Shown here: positions 35,532 to 44,145 of the stretch, one piece after another | How positions within the stretch are numbered: position 1 is the stretch's first letter | Layout: the number at the start of each line of letters is the position of its first letter | From: Pandoraea pnomenusa | GTDB lineage: Bacteria; Pseudomonadota; Gammaproteobacteria; Burkholderiales; Burkholderiaceae | Reading direction: 5' to 3' | Assembly (NCBI RefSeq): GCF_000767615.3 | Contig: NZ_CP009553.3 | Location: forward strand, 5,270,001-5,334,000 | Length of the DNA: 64,000 nt | Translations under genes and position numbers: made by a program | The notes under the pieces: model-generated | Database searches by the model: none | What the model was told of the DNA's origin: nothing | Seen by the model: only the letters and a program-made list of their open reading frames with translations

Positions 35532-37181
35532 TCACACGAGCCCGGCGAGCGGGAGCGTCTGTATCTTGAAGCGCGACACGCCGCTCTTGAGGCCGTTGGC
35601 GACGTGATTGAGTTCTTCGATGGCCTGGCTCGACTGTTGCAGCGATTCGGCGGTCTGCTGCGCCGCCTCCGAGAGTTGCACCAGCGCCTGATTGATCTGT
35701 TCCGCCCCCGTCGCCTGAGCCTGCATGCCTTCGTTGACGACCTGGAAGCGCGGCGGCAACGTCTGCACCTGCGCGATGATCTGGGCGAGCTGGTCGCCCA
35801 CCTGGCGCATCTCGTCCATGCCGCGACGCACTTCCTCCGAGAACTTGTCCATGCCCATCACACCGGCCGACACGGCCGACTGAATCTCCTTGATCATCTG
35901 TTCGATGTCGTAGGTGGCCACGGCGGTCTGATCGGCAAGGCGGCGGATCTCGGTGGCCACGACCGCGAAGCCGCGCCCGTACTCACCCGCCTTCTCGGCT
36001 TCGATCGCCGCATTCAGCGACAGGAGGTTCGTCTGGTCGGCGACCTTGGTGATCGTGGTCACGACCTGGTTGATGTTGCCCGCCTTCTCGTTGAGGATGC
36101 CGAGCTTGCCATTGACCGACCCGGCCGCGTCCATCACGTGCCGCATGGCGTCTTCCATGCGGGTGAGGCCCACGTGGCCGGTGCCCGCGAGCGACGCCGC
36201 ATGCTCGGCCACGCCCGCGACTTCGGTCATGGTTCGGGCCAGGTCGCGCGAAGTGGCGAAGATCTCGCGCGACGTGGCGCCGATTTCGGTGGTCGTCGCG
36301 GCGGTTTCCGAGGCGGTCGCCTGCTGCTGGCGCGACGTGGCGGCGATCTCGGTGACCGATGTGGTCACCTGCAATGCCGATTTCTGCGCCTGCCCGACGA
36401 GCCCCGTGAGTTCGTCCGTCATGCGATTGAAGCCCGATTCGAGGGCGCCGAATTCGTCGCGACGCGCCAGATCGAGCCGCTTGGTCAGGTCGCCCGAGCG
36501 CATGACCTCCAGAATTTGCATCACGCTCGCCAGCGGCACGCTGATCGCGCGGAACAGCAACCATCCGGCGAGTATCGCGGCCGCGAGCGCCACGCACAGT
36601 GCGATGAGCAATGTCGCCTTGGCGGCCGCCACCGATTCACCGATGCTGTGGGTCGACGCCTCGGCAAACGCCTTGTTGATGTCGACCAGTCGCTGGGTCG
36701 CCACGCGCCCGCGCCCCCATTCGGGATACAGCTGTTCCGTGAGCGCCGCACGCGCGGCGGCGATCTGACCGTCCGCCGTCAGCTTGAGGATCTGGCCGAC
36801 CACGCGGCTGTATTGCTGACGCACCCCGCGCACTTCGTCGTACTGCGCGCGGTCGGTGGCACGATTGACCGTGGTGCCGTAGTCCTTGATCCAGCCGTCG
36901 ATGCGGGCTTCGGCGGCGCGCAGCGCGTCCAGGTCGACCGCACGGGTCTTCTCGTTGTCGTCGATGGCCACGGCCTGCTGGAGCAGTTGATAGCTCTCGA
37001 ACCAGGCACCGCGCAACATCGTGCTGTAGTAAAGCCCCGGCGTGGAGTCGGTCTCCACACTGTTGGCCTCCTGATCGATGGCAACCAGGCGCGTGTAGGC
37101 GATGCCGGCCATGAAGGCCATCAAGGCGAGGATCAGGCCAAAACTGGCCAGAATGCGATGTCGGATCGACCAGTGTTTCAC
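35532..37181 (-). CDS. wspA: WspA: methyl-accepting chemoreceptor
   Basis: A 549-residue inner-membrane receptor that senses surface contact. Helix 1 is at about 9-30, the periplasmic helical domain at about 31-185, helix 2 at about 187-208 ([17 protein letters not shown]), then HAMP, methylation helices and the signalling hairpin [31 protein letters not shown] choose the GTG at 37181 (first residues [10 protein letters not shown]), with GGGAG 7 nt upstream; the GTG at 37205 has none. It is the first gene of wspABCDEFR. The C-terminus (LPLAGLV) lacks a CheR-binding pentapeptide. Confidence 0.95.
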   Translation of the reverse strand: MKHWSIRHRILASFGLILALMAFMAGIAYTRLVAIDQEANSVETDSTPGLYYSTMLRGAWFESYQLLQQAVAIDDNEKTRAVDLDALRAAEARIDGWIKDYGTTVNRATDRAQYDEVRGVRQQYSRVVGQILKLTADGQIAAARAALTEQLYPEWGRGRVATQRLVDINKAFAEASTHSIGESVAAAKATLLIALCVALAAAILAGWLLFRAISVPLASVMQILEVMRSGDLTKRLDLARRDEFGALESGFNRMTDELTGLVGQAQKSALQVTTSVTEIAATSRQQQATASETAATTTEIGATSREIFATSRDLARTMTEVAGVAEHAASLAGTGHVGLTRMEDAMRHVMDAAGSVNGKLGILNEKAGNINQVVTTITKVADQTNLLSLNAAIEAEKAGEYGRGFAVVATEIRRLADQTAVATYDIEQMIKEIQSAVSAGVMGMDKFSEEVRRGMDEMRQVGDQLAQIIAQVQTLPPRFQVVNEGMQAQATGAEQINQALVQLSEAAQQTAESLQQSSQAIEELNHVANGLKSGVSRFKIQTLPLAGLV

Positions 37182-37253
37182 GCCGCGCTCCCGTTCGTTG
37201 TTCACGCCCGGTGCCGGGGGAGGGCGACGCGGGCCTTTTTTGAGGTTACGCCG

Positions 37254-37281
37254 ATTCTATTACAGCGTCCCGGCCCGGCAA
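37254..37281 (-). promoter_or_regulatory. Candidate promoter of the wsp operon
   Basis: On the minus strand, TTGCCG (37281-37276) and TAGAAT (37259-37254) are separated by 16 nt, about 73 bp before the chosen wspA start. No operator is obvious. Confidence 0.4.
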
Positions 37282-37400
37282 CGCCGGTCAGGACGTGTAT
37301 TTGCTTTTATTTTTGGGTTTCCGGCGTCCCGGCGCGTGACATCAAGCCTCCCAAAGCGCGTGCAACGAACACACCGCGATGCGCACGGGCACCCGGCCGC

Positions 37401-38243
37401 TCAGCGCGTCAGCGCCCGCAGGGCCTGCGCCGTCATGGGTGCGAGCGCGAGCGGCGCGGCGGCGGCCGTGAGCGCGCGCAGCGACGCCGCGTTGTCCGGC
37501 GAGACGCTCCCGTCGGGCAGATACAGGTTGTTCTCGAAGCCGATGCGGGCGTGGCCGCCATGCAACACGGCCGCAAGCGCGCATTCCGCCTCGCGCGGAC
37601 CGAAGGCGCACATGGCCCACGGCGTTGCGGTAACGGCCTCGCCCTGCGCCTGCGCGCCGGCCTCCCAGGCCGCGAGGAACGGCAGCAAGTCCGACGGCGA
37701 CGACAACTGCCCCTTGCTGTAGCGGCCCAGCACGAACAGCACCCAGTGACGGCCCGGGCGGATCGCGCCGCTCGCGCGCAAACGCCAGTAGTGCGCCACG
37801 TCTTCGGTGTCGTAAAGGATGTACTGGGTCGTGATGTGTTCCTGCCAGAGCCAGGCGAAAAACGCGTGCGCCGCCGGTTCATGCGCGGCATCGGGCAGCA
37901 CTTCGCGCAGGGCCACCGAAATCGCTTCAGGATGCAACGCACGCACCGTCTCGATCTGCTGCGCCGGCGTGTAGATGCCCACGGCTTCGGTCGTGACCTG
38001 CACCACCAGTTCGTTGCCGACGGCGCGGTGCACGGCGTCGATGCCGGCCGTGTAGTCCGCCACTTCGAGGCTGTGCGTGCCGTCCGCCTTGCGCACGTGC
38101 AGATGGATCATGGCCGCGCCCGCCGCCAGGCAGGCCTTCGCACAGTCGCCGAGTTCGGCGGGCGTCATGGGTAGCGCCGCGTGATCGGCGTGCGTGCGTC
38201 GCGCGCCGTTCGGCGCGACGGCCAGTGCAAAGGCGCGCGTCAT
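37401..38243 (-). CDS. BKACE family beta-keto acid cleavage enzyme (DUF849)
   Basis: A 280-residue zinc enzyme of the 3-keto-5-aminohexanoate cleavage (Kce) superfamily. It condenses a beta-keto acid with acetyl-CoA to give acetoacetate and a new acyl-CoA. Motifs: AVAPNGARRTHADHAALPMTP opening, zinc HLHVRK, QVTTEAVGIY, PWAMCAFGPREAE, and GHARIGFENNLYLPDG with the conserved Glu. Its ATG overlaps the aminotransferase stop, so an amino acid is probably transaminated to a beta-keto acid and then cleaved. The exact substrate is unknown; it lacks the kal/kdd lysine-fermentation neighbours. Confidence 0.9.
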   Translation of the reverse strand: MTRAFALAVAPNGARRTHADHAALPMTPAELGDCAKACLAAGAAMIHLHVRKADGTHSLEVADYTAGIDAVHRAVGNELVVQVTTEAVGIYTPAQQIETVRALHPEAISVALREVLPDAAHEPAAHAFFAWLWQEHITTQYILYDTEDVAHYWRLRASGAIRPGRHWVLFVLGRYSKGQLSSPSDLLPFLAAWEAGAQAQGEAVTATPWAMCAFGPREAECALAAVLHGGHARIGFENNLYLPDGSVSPDNAASLRALTAAAAPLALAPMTAQALRALTR

Positions 38244-39583
38244 GCCGCGACCCCGACCTTCGCGCCCACCACGTCGCCCACGGCCAGCGCGAACAACGCC
38301 ACGATACGGTCGATGTCGCCCGGCTCGCAGATGAACGGCGGCGCGATGAGCGCGTGGTCGCCATGGACGCCGTCGACCGTGCCGCCCATCGGATAGATCA
38401 GCAAACCGCGCGCCTTCGCCGCGGCCTTCAGCCGGGCGTGCGTCCTGTCCTCCACGGGCAGCGTCTGCCGGGTCGTCCGGTCGGCAACGAACTCGACGCC
38501 GACGAACAGACCCCGGCCGCGCACGTCGCCCACATTCGGATGCTCGGCGAAAACCTCGCGCAGACGGGCGCGCAATTGTTCGCCGCGTGCCTGCACGTTC
38601 TCCAGCAGGCGCGATTCGGCAATGGTCTGCTGCACGGCGAGCGCCGCCGCGCAGGCCATCGCGTGTCCCAGATACGTGTGACCGTGCTGGAAGAAGCCGG
38701 AGCCACCCACCACGGCGTCGTAAATCCTGTCCGAGCACAGCATGGCGCCGATCGGCTGATAGCCCGCGCCCAGCCCCTTGGCGATGACGAGGATGTCCGG
38801 CACCACACCGTCTTCCTCGCAGGCGAACAGATAGCCGGTGCGGCCCATGCCCGACATGACTTCGTCGAGCAGCAGCAGCACGCCGTACTTGTCGCACACG
38901 GCGCGGATACGCTTGAAGTAATCGCCCACCGGCGGCACGGCGCCGGCCGTCGCGCCGACCACCGTTTCCGCCACGAAGGCGATCACCTTGTCGTCACCGA
39001 GTTCGAGAATCTTCGCCTCGAGCTCGTCGGCCAGGCGCTGCACATAGGCGTCGTCGGTTTCGCCCTCGAATCGCTCGCGGTAGGCAAAGCATGGCGAGAC
39101 ATGGTGCGCCGGCACCAGCAACGGCAGGAACGGCTCGCGGCGCCACGCGTTGCCGCCGATGGCCAGCGCCCCGAGCGTATTGCCGTGATAACTCTGGCGC
39201 CGCGCGATGAAGTACTGACGCTGCGGCTGGCCGATCTCGACGAAGTACTGGCGCGCCAGCTTGAGCGCGGCTTCGACGCCTTCCGAACCGCCGCTCACGA
39301 AATACACGTGATTCAGGTCTCCCGGCGCGCTCGCCGCGAGCGTATCGGCCAGCGCTTCGGCGACTTCGGTGGTGAAGAACGACGTGTGGGCATAGGCCAG
39401 TTGCGCCGCCTGGCGTTGCATCGCCTCGATCACGCGCGGGTGTCCGTGACCCAGGCACGAGACGGCCGCGCCGCCGCATGCGTCGAGATAGCGCTTGCCG
39501 GTGCTGTCGATCAACTCGATTCCCTGGCCGCCGACCGCGACGGGCAGTGTCTGGCGCGGATTGCGGTGAAACACGTGAGTCAT
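38240..39583 (-). CDS. Class III PLP aminotransferase (omega/beta-amino acid type)
   Basis: A 447-residue aminotransferase. Marks: LIDSTGKRYLDACGGAAVSCLGHGHP opening, VSGGSEGVEAALKLARQY, SYHGNTLGALAIGG, LLLDEVMSGMGRTG with the cofactor Asp, and Schiff-base Lys in VIAKGLGAGYQP. The start at 39583 (MTHVFHRN) fits the family. It is the first gene of a two-gene operon with the BKACE enzyme, supplying a beta-keto acid from a beta- or omega-amino acid (inference from context). It is divergent from an RpiR regulator with two matching dyads between. Confidence 0.92.
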   Translation of the reverse strand: MTHVFHRNPRQTLPVAVGGQGIELIDSTGKRYLDACGGAAVSCLGHGHPRVIEAMQRQAAQLAYAHTSFFTTEVAEALADTLAASAPGDLNHVYFVSGGSEGVEAALKLARQYFVEIGQPQRQYFIARRQSYHGNTLGALAIGGNAWRREPFLPLLVPAHHVSPCFAYRERFEGETDDAYVQRLADELEAKILELGDDKVIAFVAETVVGATAGAVPPVGDYFKRIRAVCDKYGVLLLLDEVMSGMGRTGYLFACEEDGVVPDILVIAKGLGAGYQPIGAMLCSDRIYDAVVGGSGFFQHGHTYLGHAMACAAALAVQQTIAESRLLENVQARGEQLRARLREVFAEHPNVGDVRGRGLFVGVEFVADRTTRQTLPVEDRTHARLKAAAKARGLLIYPMGGTVDGVHGDHALIAPPFICEPGDIDRIVALFALAVGDVVGAKVGVAA

Positions 39584-39691
39584 GCCTGAACCTCTGACGG
39601 AGAAAGTTGACGCGAGACGGTGGGGCACCACGGCCACCCGGCCGTCGCCTCGCGAACGATGACGCTCAGTGTAGGCGCAACACACCGCATT

Positions 39692-39707
39692 TGCAACATA
39701 TGTTTCA
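39692..39707. promoter_or_regulatory. Candidate RpiR operator, copy 1
   Basis: TGCAACATATGTTTCA: a near-perfect 16-bp palindrome (core AACATATGTT perfect) in the gap between the aminotransferase and the RpiR gene. It shares TGCAAC-N4-GTT-n-CA with a second copy 121 bp away. Confidence 0.6.
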
Positions 39708-39812
39708 TTCATTTTATCTTCGCAACACTTCGCGCAACCCCATTACCCCACACGATGTTGCGTCGCAGCCGACGAACGTCGGGGAAAGCGCGTGCGCGGT
39801 CGCGGCATTTCA

Positions 39813-39828
39813 TGCAACAATCGTTACA
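39813..39828. promoter_or_regulatory. Candidate RpiR operator, copy 2
   Basis: TGCAACAATCGTTACA: same TGCAAC-N4-GTT-n-CA layout as copy 1, 31 bp before the RpiR start codon. The pair suggests cooperative binding or a loop controlling both directions. Confidence 0.6.
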
Positions 39829-39858
39829 TTCTTTCGCCACCGTGTTGCCATTTTCCCA

Positions 39859-40767
39859 ATGACACAAGTCTCAGCGCCGCCGCAGACGCTCGAACAACTC
39901 AATACCCTGTTGCGCGAGCGCTATTCGCAGCTCAGCCCGCAGTTTCAGTCGGGAGCGCGTTTTCTGCTCGACCATCCGCAGCGCGTGCCGATCAGTTCCA
40001 TGCGGGCGATAGCCGCCGAGGCGGGCGTGCAGCCCGCGACCTTCGTACGACTCGCGCAACACCTGGGTTTCGACGGCTGGCATGGCCTGCGCGAGTTGTT
40101 TCTCGAATCGATCCGCCTCGGGCCGCAACCGTATGCGAGCCGCGCGCGTCAGGTGATCCGGGAGGGCGACGCCGCGCGCATGGTGCCGGAAATGTTTCGC
40201 GTTCAGCACAACAACCTCGACCTGACCGAAGCGGGCGCGAACGCGTCGCTGGGCGCAGCGGTCGACCTGCTCGCCAACGCGGGCACCGTGCATGTCGCGG
40301 GCTTTCGGGCGTGCTTTCCCATCGCCTTCACATTTCAGTATGTCTATCGGCTGTTCCGCCCGACGGTGCATCTGATCCGCGGCGAAGCGGGCACGCTGGA
40401 GATGGAATTGCGTGCGCTGTCGGCACGCGACGTCGTGGTAGTGATCAGCTTTGCGCCCTATTCGAACGAGGCGCTGATCGTGGCCCGTGCAGCGCGCGCG
40501 GCCGGGGCACGGGTGTTGGCGCTCACGGACTCGACCGTCTCGCCGCTCGCGCTCGACGCCGACGTGACAGTATTGTTCTCGCACGAGAGTCCGTCGTTCT
40601 TCCCGTCGATCACGGCGGGCATTGCCGTGGTCGAGACACTCGTGGAAATGTTGCTCGCCCGCAAGGGGCGCGGCGCCGTGCGCGCGCTGGAGATGGCCGA
40701 GGATCAATTGCACGGCACCGGCGCCTACGTCACCCCGGCGGGCGCGCGCGTCAAACCGGACGCGTGA
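39859..40767 (+). CDS. RpiR/MurR family transcriptional regulator (HTH + SIS)
   Basis: A 302-residue regulator. Residues 15-90 form the RpiR helix-turn-helix (GARFLLDHPQRVPISSMRAIAAEAGVQPATFVRLAQHLGFDGWHGLRELF), and 125-260 a SIS sugar/phosphate-isomerase-like effector domain (VHVAGFRACFPIAFTF, DVVVVISFAPYSNEALIVARAARAAGARVLALTDS). RpiR proteins beside amino acid catabolism genes are known besides the classic sugar cases. It is divergent from the aminotransferase/BKACE operon and presumably controls it. Its 3' end overlaps the convergent MFS gene by 17 bp. Confidence 0.92.
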   Translation: MTQVSAPPQTLEQLNTLLRERYSQLSPQFQSGARFLLDHPQRVPISSMRAIAAEAGVQPATFVRLAQHLGFDGWHGLRELFLESIRLGPQPYASRARQVIREGDAARMVPEMFRVQHNNLDLTEAGANASLGAAVDLLANAGTVHVAGFRACFPIAFTFQYVYRLFRPTVHLIRGEAGTLEMELRALSARDVVVVISFAPYSNEALIVARAARAAGARVLALTDSTVSPLALDADVTVLFSHESPSFFPSITAGIAVVETLVEMLLARKGRGAVRALEMAEDQLHGTGAYVTPAGARVKPDA

Positions 40768-41953
40768 CCGACGCCGTCCCGCGGCGCAGGCTGAGCCCGA
40801 GTGCGGCGCTGCCCGCGATCAGCGCCCCCGCGAACACGATCAATGCCACCGGCATGCCAAAGCGATCGGCAAGCCACCCGCTCGTGACCACCGGCACCGA
40901 GAAGCCAAAGTACGCGAACAGGAAATAGCCGGCGACGGCGCGCGCGCGCAAGGCCGGTGCCACGGCAGCGTTGACGGCCGCCAGTCCGCCCAGGTATGTG
41001 AAGCCGTAGCACGCCGAACTCGCGATGGCGGCGCCCACGAGCAGCGCCGGCAGGTTCGCATGAACCACGCCAAGCGCCAGCACGACGAAGCCCGACGGCA
41101 CGAGCACCAGCCCGATGCGCACCGCGCGCACGGGTGACAGGCGTCGCGCGGCCGGCTGAAACAGCAACCCGGTCGAGACGACGAAAAACGTGGCGAAGCC
41201 CGCCCACGCCGCGTGCCCGTGCACCGCCAGCGCGGCCGGTACCACGCCGATGACCACGCCCACCGCCGCCCAGGCGAGCAAAATCGCCACACCCAGGGGC
41301 ACGGTGCCCGGGGCCACGACCGGCCAGCGCAACCAGGCAGCGCCCGGATGACGCGCGGGCGACGGGAGCGCGATCACGGCCATGGCCGCCATCAGCGCCA
41401 CCGGCAGGTAGGCCCACAGGCTCACCGGCGGCAACGTCGTCGGCGCCGCGATCAGGCACAGCCCCGTCACGAGCGCGCCGGTGCCGAACCCGAGCGACGT
41501 GGCGGCGGCCACCAATGCCGCGCCTCGCGTGGCGGCATCCTCGCGCGCGCCATACAGCTCCGTCATATAGGCCGTGCCGCTGCCCGCCACCAGGCCGGTC
41601 GCCAGTCCATAACACGCGCGCGCGCCGCCCAGGGCCACAAGCGTCGGCCATTTCAGCGTCAACCACGTGCCCGCCACCCCGAGCAGCAAGGCGGCGGCGA
41701 GCGGCAATCGCCGCCCCACCCGGTCCGAAAGTCCCGCAAGCAGCAGCAGCGTCGGTACGAGCGCACCCACGTAACAGGCGAACGCCAGCGCCTGTGCGCC
41801 GGCGCCGTAGCCGCTCGCGGCGGCGTAGTGCGGCACCAGCGGCGCCTGAAGATTGACGGAGAACGTCACCAGAAAGAGTTGCAGCGCGAGCAGCGGAATG
41901 GCGTGGCGCGGCACGCGAATCGCGGGCGTCGGGGCAGGTGTTGGACGAGACAT
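40751..41953 (-). CDS. MFS efflux transporter
   Basis: A 400-residue 12-helix transporter of the drug:H+ antiporter kind (VGALVPTLLLLAGLSDRVGRRLPLAAALLL, loop 2-3 motif; GLATGLVAGSGTAYMTELYG). Start MSRPTPAP at 41953; an upstream in-frame ATG adds 13 basic residues. It is divergent from a MocR-type regulator, which is its likely controller. The substrate is not predictable. Confidence 0.85.
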   Translation of the reverse strand: MSRPTPAPTPAIRVPRHAIPLLALQLFLVTFSVNLQAPLVPHYAAASGYGAGAQALAFACYVGALVPTLLLLAGLSDRVGRRLPLAAALLLGVAGTWLTLKWPTLVALGGARACYGLATGLVAGSGTAYMTELYGAREDAATRGAALVAAATSLGFGTGALVTGLCLIAAPTTLPPVSLWAYLPVALMAAMAVIALPSPARHPGAAWLRWPVVAPGTVPLGVAILLAWAAVGVVIGVVPAALAVHGHAAWAGFATFFVVSTGLLFQPAARRLSPVRAVRIGLVLVPSGFVVLALGVVHANLPALLVGAAIASSACYGFTYLGGLAAVNAAVAPALRARAVAGYFLFAYFGFSVPVVTSGWLADRFGMPVALIVFAGALIAGSAALGLSLRRGTASVTRPV

Positions 41954-42024
41954 ACGGCGAATCCGTTGGGGAAGACGACTGGCGCAAGGCACGCGCCCAG
42001 TATTGCCACGCCGCCACCTCGGTG

Positions 42025-42049
42025 CAATTATTGAATTGTCCTGATATCA
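42025..42049. promoter_or_regulatory. Dyads between MFS and MocR genes
   Basis: CAATT-ATTG-AATTG (42025-42038) and TGATATCA (42042-42049, perfect) lie in the 139-bp divergent gap. Candidate MocR operators. Confidence 0.4.
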
Positions 42050-42092
42050 ATGTTTCCCCCGCGCGCTTCCCTCCCTTGCGCATGGATTGCAC

Positions 42093-43457
42093 ATGGCCGC
42101 CCCTGCCCGCTATCTCGAACATGTCGAACGTCTGTCCGACGCCATCGCCCGCGGCGATCTGGCCTCGGGCACGCGTCTGCCGCCGCAGCGCGACTACGCC
42201 GATGCGCACGGCCTGGCGGTCTCCACGGTGACCCGGATCTACGCCGAGCTGGCGCGTCGCGGCCTTGCGGTCGGCGAGGTCGGGCGCGGCACGTTCGTGC
42301 GGTCGCCCGCCGTCGGCGCGGCGGCCGCGTTTGCCCAGTGGTCACCGGCGCCCGGCGCCCTCGGCGGCGTGGATCTGGCGTTCAACTACCCGGTGTTGCC
42401 GGAACAGACCGAGGCATTCCGGCAGGCATTGCGGGAGACGGCCGCCGCCGGAGACCTGCGCGCCTTGCTCACTCATGCTCCGCACGACGGCCATCCGCAC
42501 GACCGGCGCGCGGCCGCGCAATGGCTGTCGCGTCGCGACGGCGTGGCGCTCTCGCCGGATGCCCTGGTGGTGTGCGCCGGTGGCCAGCACGCGCTTGACG
42601 TGCTCCAGTTGGCGCTGTGCCGGGCGGGCGAACCGGTTGCCGTGGAGTCGCTGACTTATCCCGGCTGGAAGGCGCTGGCCGCATTGCGCGACATACCGCT
42701 CGTCGCCGTCGCCATGACGCCCGACGGCATGGACCCCGCCGCACTCGACACGGCTTGCCGAACGCATGCCGGCCGGTTGCGGATCGTCTACACGATGCCG
42801 ACGTTGCACAACCCGCTGGGCGGCGTGATGCCGCTGGCGCAGCGTGCCGCCCTGGTGGAGGTCGCCCGCCGCCATGATCTGCTGCTCATCGAGGACAGCG
42901 CGTACGGATTTCTCGTGGCCGACGCACCGCCCCCGCTCCGGCACCTGGCCCCGGAGCGCACGTTCGAGGTCTGCAGCCTTTCCAAGCCGGGCGCCCCGGG
43001 CTTACGCGTGGCGTATTTGCTCGCGCCGCCCGAACTGCTGCCGCGCGTGCATGCCGCTATGCGGGCCAGCGTGTGGAGCGCCGCGCCATTGATGGCGCAA
43101 CTCGCTTCCCGATGGATCGAGGACGGCACGCTCGATCTCTGGATCGGGCGCAAGCGCGCGCTGGCGCAGCGGCGTCAGGCTATCGCGAAAGCCTGTCTCG
43201 CGGGGCTCGATTCGACGGGACACGACAGTTCCTTCCATCGCTTGCTGCCGGTGCCCGCGCCCATGCGCTGCGACGACGCGGTCGCCGCCCTGCACGCGCG
43301 AGGCATTGCCGTCACGCCGGTCGATGCCTTCGCCGCGCCGGGCCAAAGCGCGCCGTCGGCCATTCGCGTCGCGCTCGGCTCGCCCGGCAGCGACGAGGCA
43401 CTGCAAGCGGCGCTCAGGCAAGTCGCCGATGTCGTGCGCGCCGCCAGACGGCAATAG
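42093..43457 (+). CDS. MocR-type PLP-dependent transcriptional regulator
   Basis: A 454-residue fusion of a GntR winged helix (residues 5-75; SGTRLPPQRDYADAHGLAVSTVTRIYAEL) and a fold-type I aminotransferase domain (about 95-450). The PLP Lys is in CSLSKPGAPGLRVAY, and VYTMPTLHNPLGGVMP and LLIEDSAYGFLV are the usual cofactor motifs. MocR proteins sense PLP or amino-compound adducts. The ATG at 42093 is taken; a TTG two codons upstream is unlikely. It is divergent from the MFS gene, so it probably regulates that pump. Confidence 0.92.
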   Translation: MAAPARYLEHVERLSDAIARGDLASGTRLPPQRDYADAHGLAVSTVTRIYAELARRGLAVGEVGRGTFVRSPAVGAAAAFAQWSPAPGALGGVDLAFNYPVLPEQTEAFRQALRETAAAGDLRALLTHAPHDGHPHDRRAAAQWLSRRDGVALSPDALVVCAGGQHALDVLQLALCRAGEPVAVESLTYPGWKALAALRDIPLVAVAMTPDGMDPAALDTACRTHAGRLRIVYTMPTLHNPLGGVMPLAQRAALVEVARRHDLLLIEDSAYGFLVADAPPPLRHLAPERTFEVCSLSKPGAPGLRVAYLLAPPELLPRVHAAMRASVWSAAPLMAQLASRWIEDGTLDLWIGRKRALAQRRQAIAKACLAGLDSTGHDSSFHRLLPVPAPMRCDDAVAALHARGIAVTPVDAFAAPGQSAPSAIRVALGSPGSDEALQAALRQVADVVRAARRQ

Positions 43458-43600
43458 GGGCAGCATCTTCGGCCCGCCGGGATGACGCCGCCCGCTGTTT
43501 CTTTTATGATCGCTTTGCTCCCTGCCGCCGGGCGCCGGCCCAAGCGCCGGACCGGTGTCGTGCAGGCTCCGTCCCCTGTCCACAATCTCAAGGACTCCGA

Positions 43601-44014
43601 ATGTCACATATCCGCTTGTCGCGTGCCCGCTCCCTCGCGCTTGGCACGGCGCTCGCCATCGGCGCAGGCGCGTTCACGCCCGCGTTCGCCGCTTCGAATC
43701 TCGCGTTCATGGATAACTCGCCGCTCGCTTTCATGCGCAAGGCCGACAACGCCTCGATCGCCAAGGCCGCGGGTGCGGCGCTGTCCGATCAGCAAGACAA
43801 CGAAACCGTCGAGTGGAGCAACAAGGGCACGGGCAATCCGACCGCCATCACCGCGCAACTCACCCCGACCAACACCCAGAAGACCGACGCCCAGACCTGC
43901 CGCGATCTGATCGTGCTGCTCGGCGCGCGCGGTCAGGAAGTCACGCTGCGCCTGGCGGCGTGCCGAAAGGGCGAGAACGGCCGCTGGGAATTGCAGAAGC
44001 GCGGTTCGAAGTAA
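43601..44014 (+). CDS. Exported surface-antigen-like protein (RT0821/Lpp0805 type)
   Basis: A 137-residue secreted protein. The signal peptide (1-30) ends PAFA. The mature C-terminal half has NETVEWSNKGTGNPTAITAQLTP and paired cysteines (TCRDLIVLL...LRLAACRKGENGRWEL), which fit the small 17-kDa surface-antigen C-terminal fold. The two Cys probably form a disulfide. An AAGGA site precedes the ATG at 43601. It is monocistronic with a clear terminator after it. The biological role is unknown. Confidence 0.7.
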   Translation: MSHIRLSRARSLALGTALAIGAGAFTPAFAASNLAFMDNSPLAFMRKADNASIAKAAGAALSDQQDNETVEWSNKGTGNPTAITAQLTPTNTQKTDAQTCRDLIVLLGARGQEVTLRLAACRKGENGRWELQKRGSK

Positions 44015-44058
44015 GCGCGCCGTGGCAGCCATCCGAACCGCGTCGCCGCGCGGACAGG

Positions 44059-44096
44059 AAAAAGCCGGTTCCGACATCTCGGAACCGGCTTTTTTC
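44059..44096. terminator. Bidirectional Rho-independent terminator
   Basis: AAAAAGCCGGTTCCG and CGGAACCGGCTTTTTT arms with a short loop. A-run before and T-run after allow termination in both directions between convergent genes. Confidence 0.9.
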
Positions 44097-44145
44097 ATGG
44101 CGGTGCCGGTGTGCGGATACCGGCAATGTCGTGCGCCTTCCCGCG

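Noticed and set aside
35505..38174. An 889-codon open frame on the plus strand opposite wspA and the BKACE gene
   Set aside because: It is antisense to two well-supported genes, has Arg/His/Val/Gly-rich composition typical of GC-rich shadow frames, and no recognisable domain or ribosome site.
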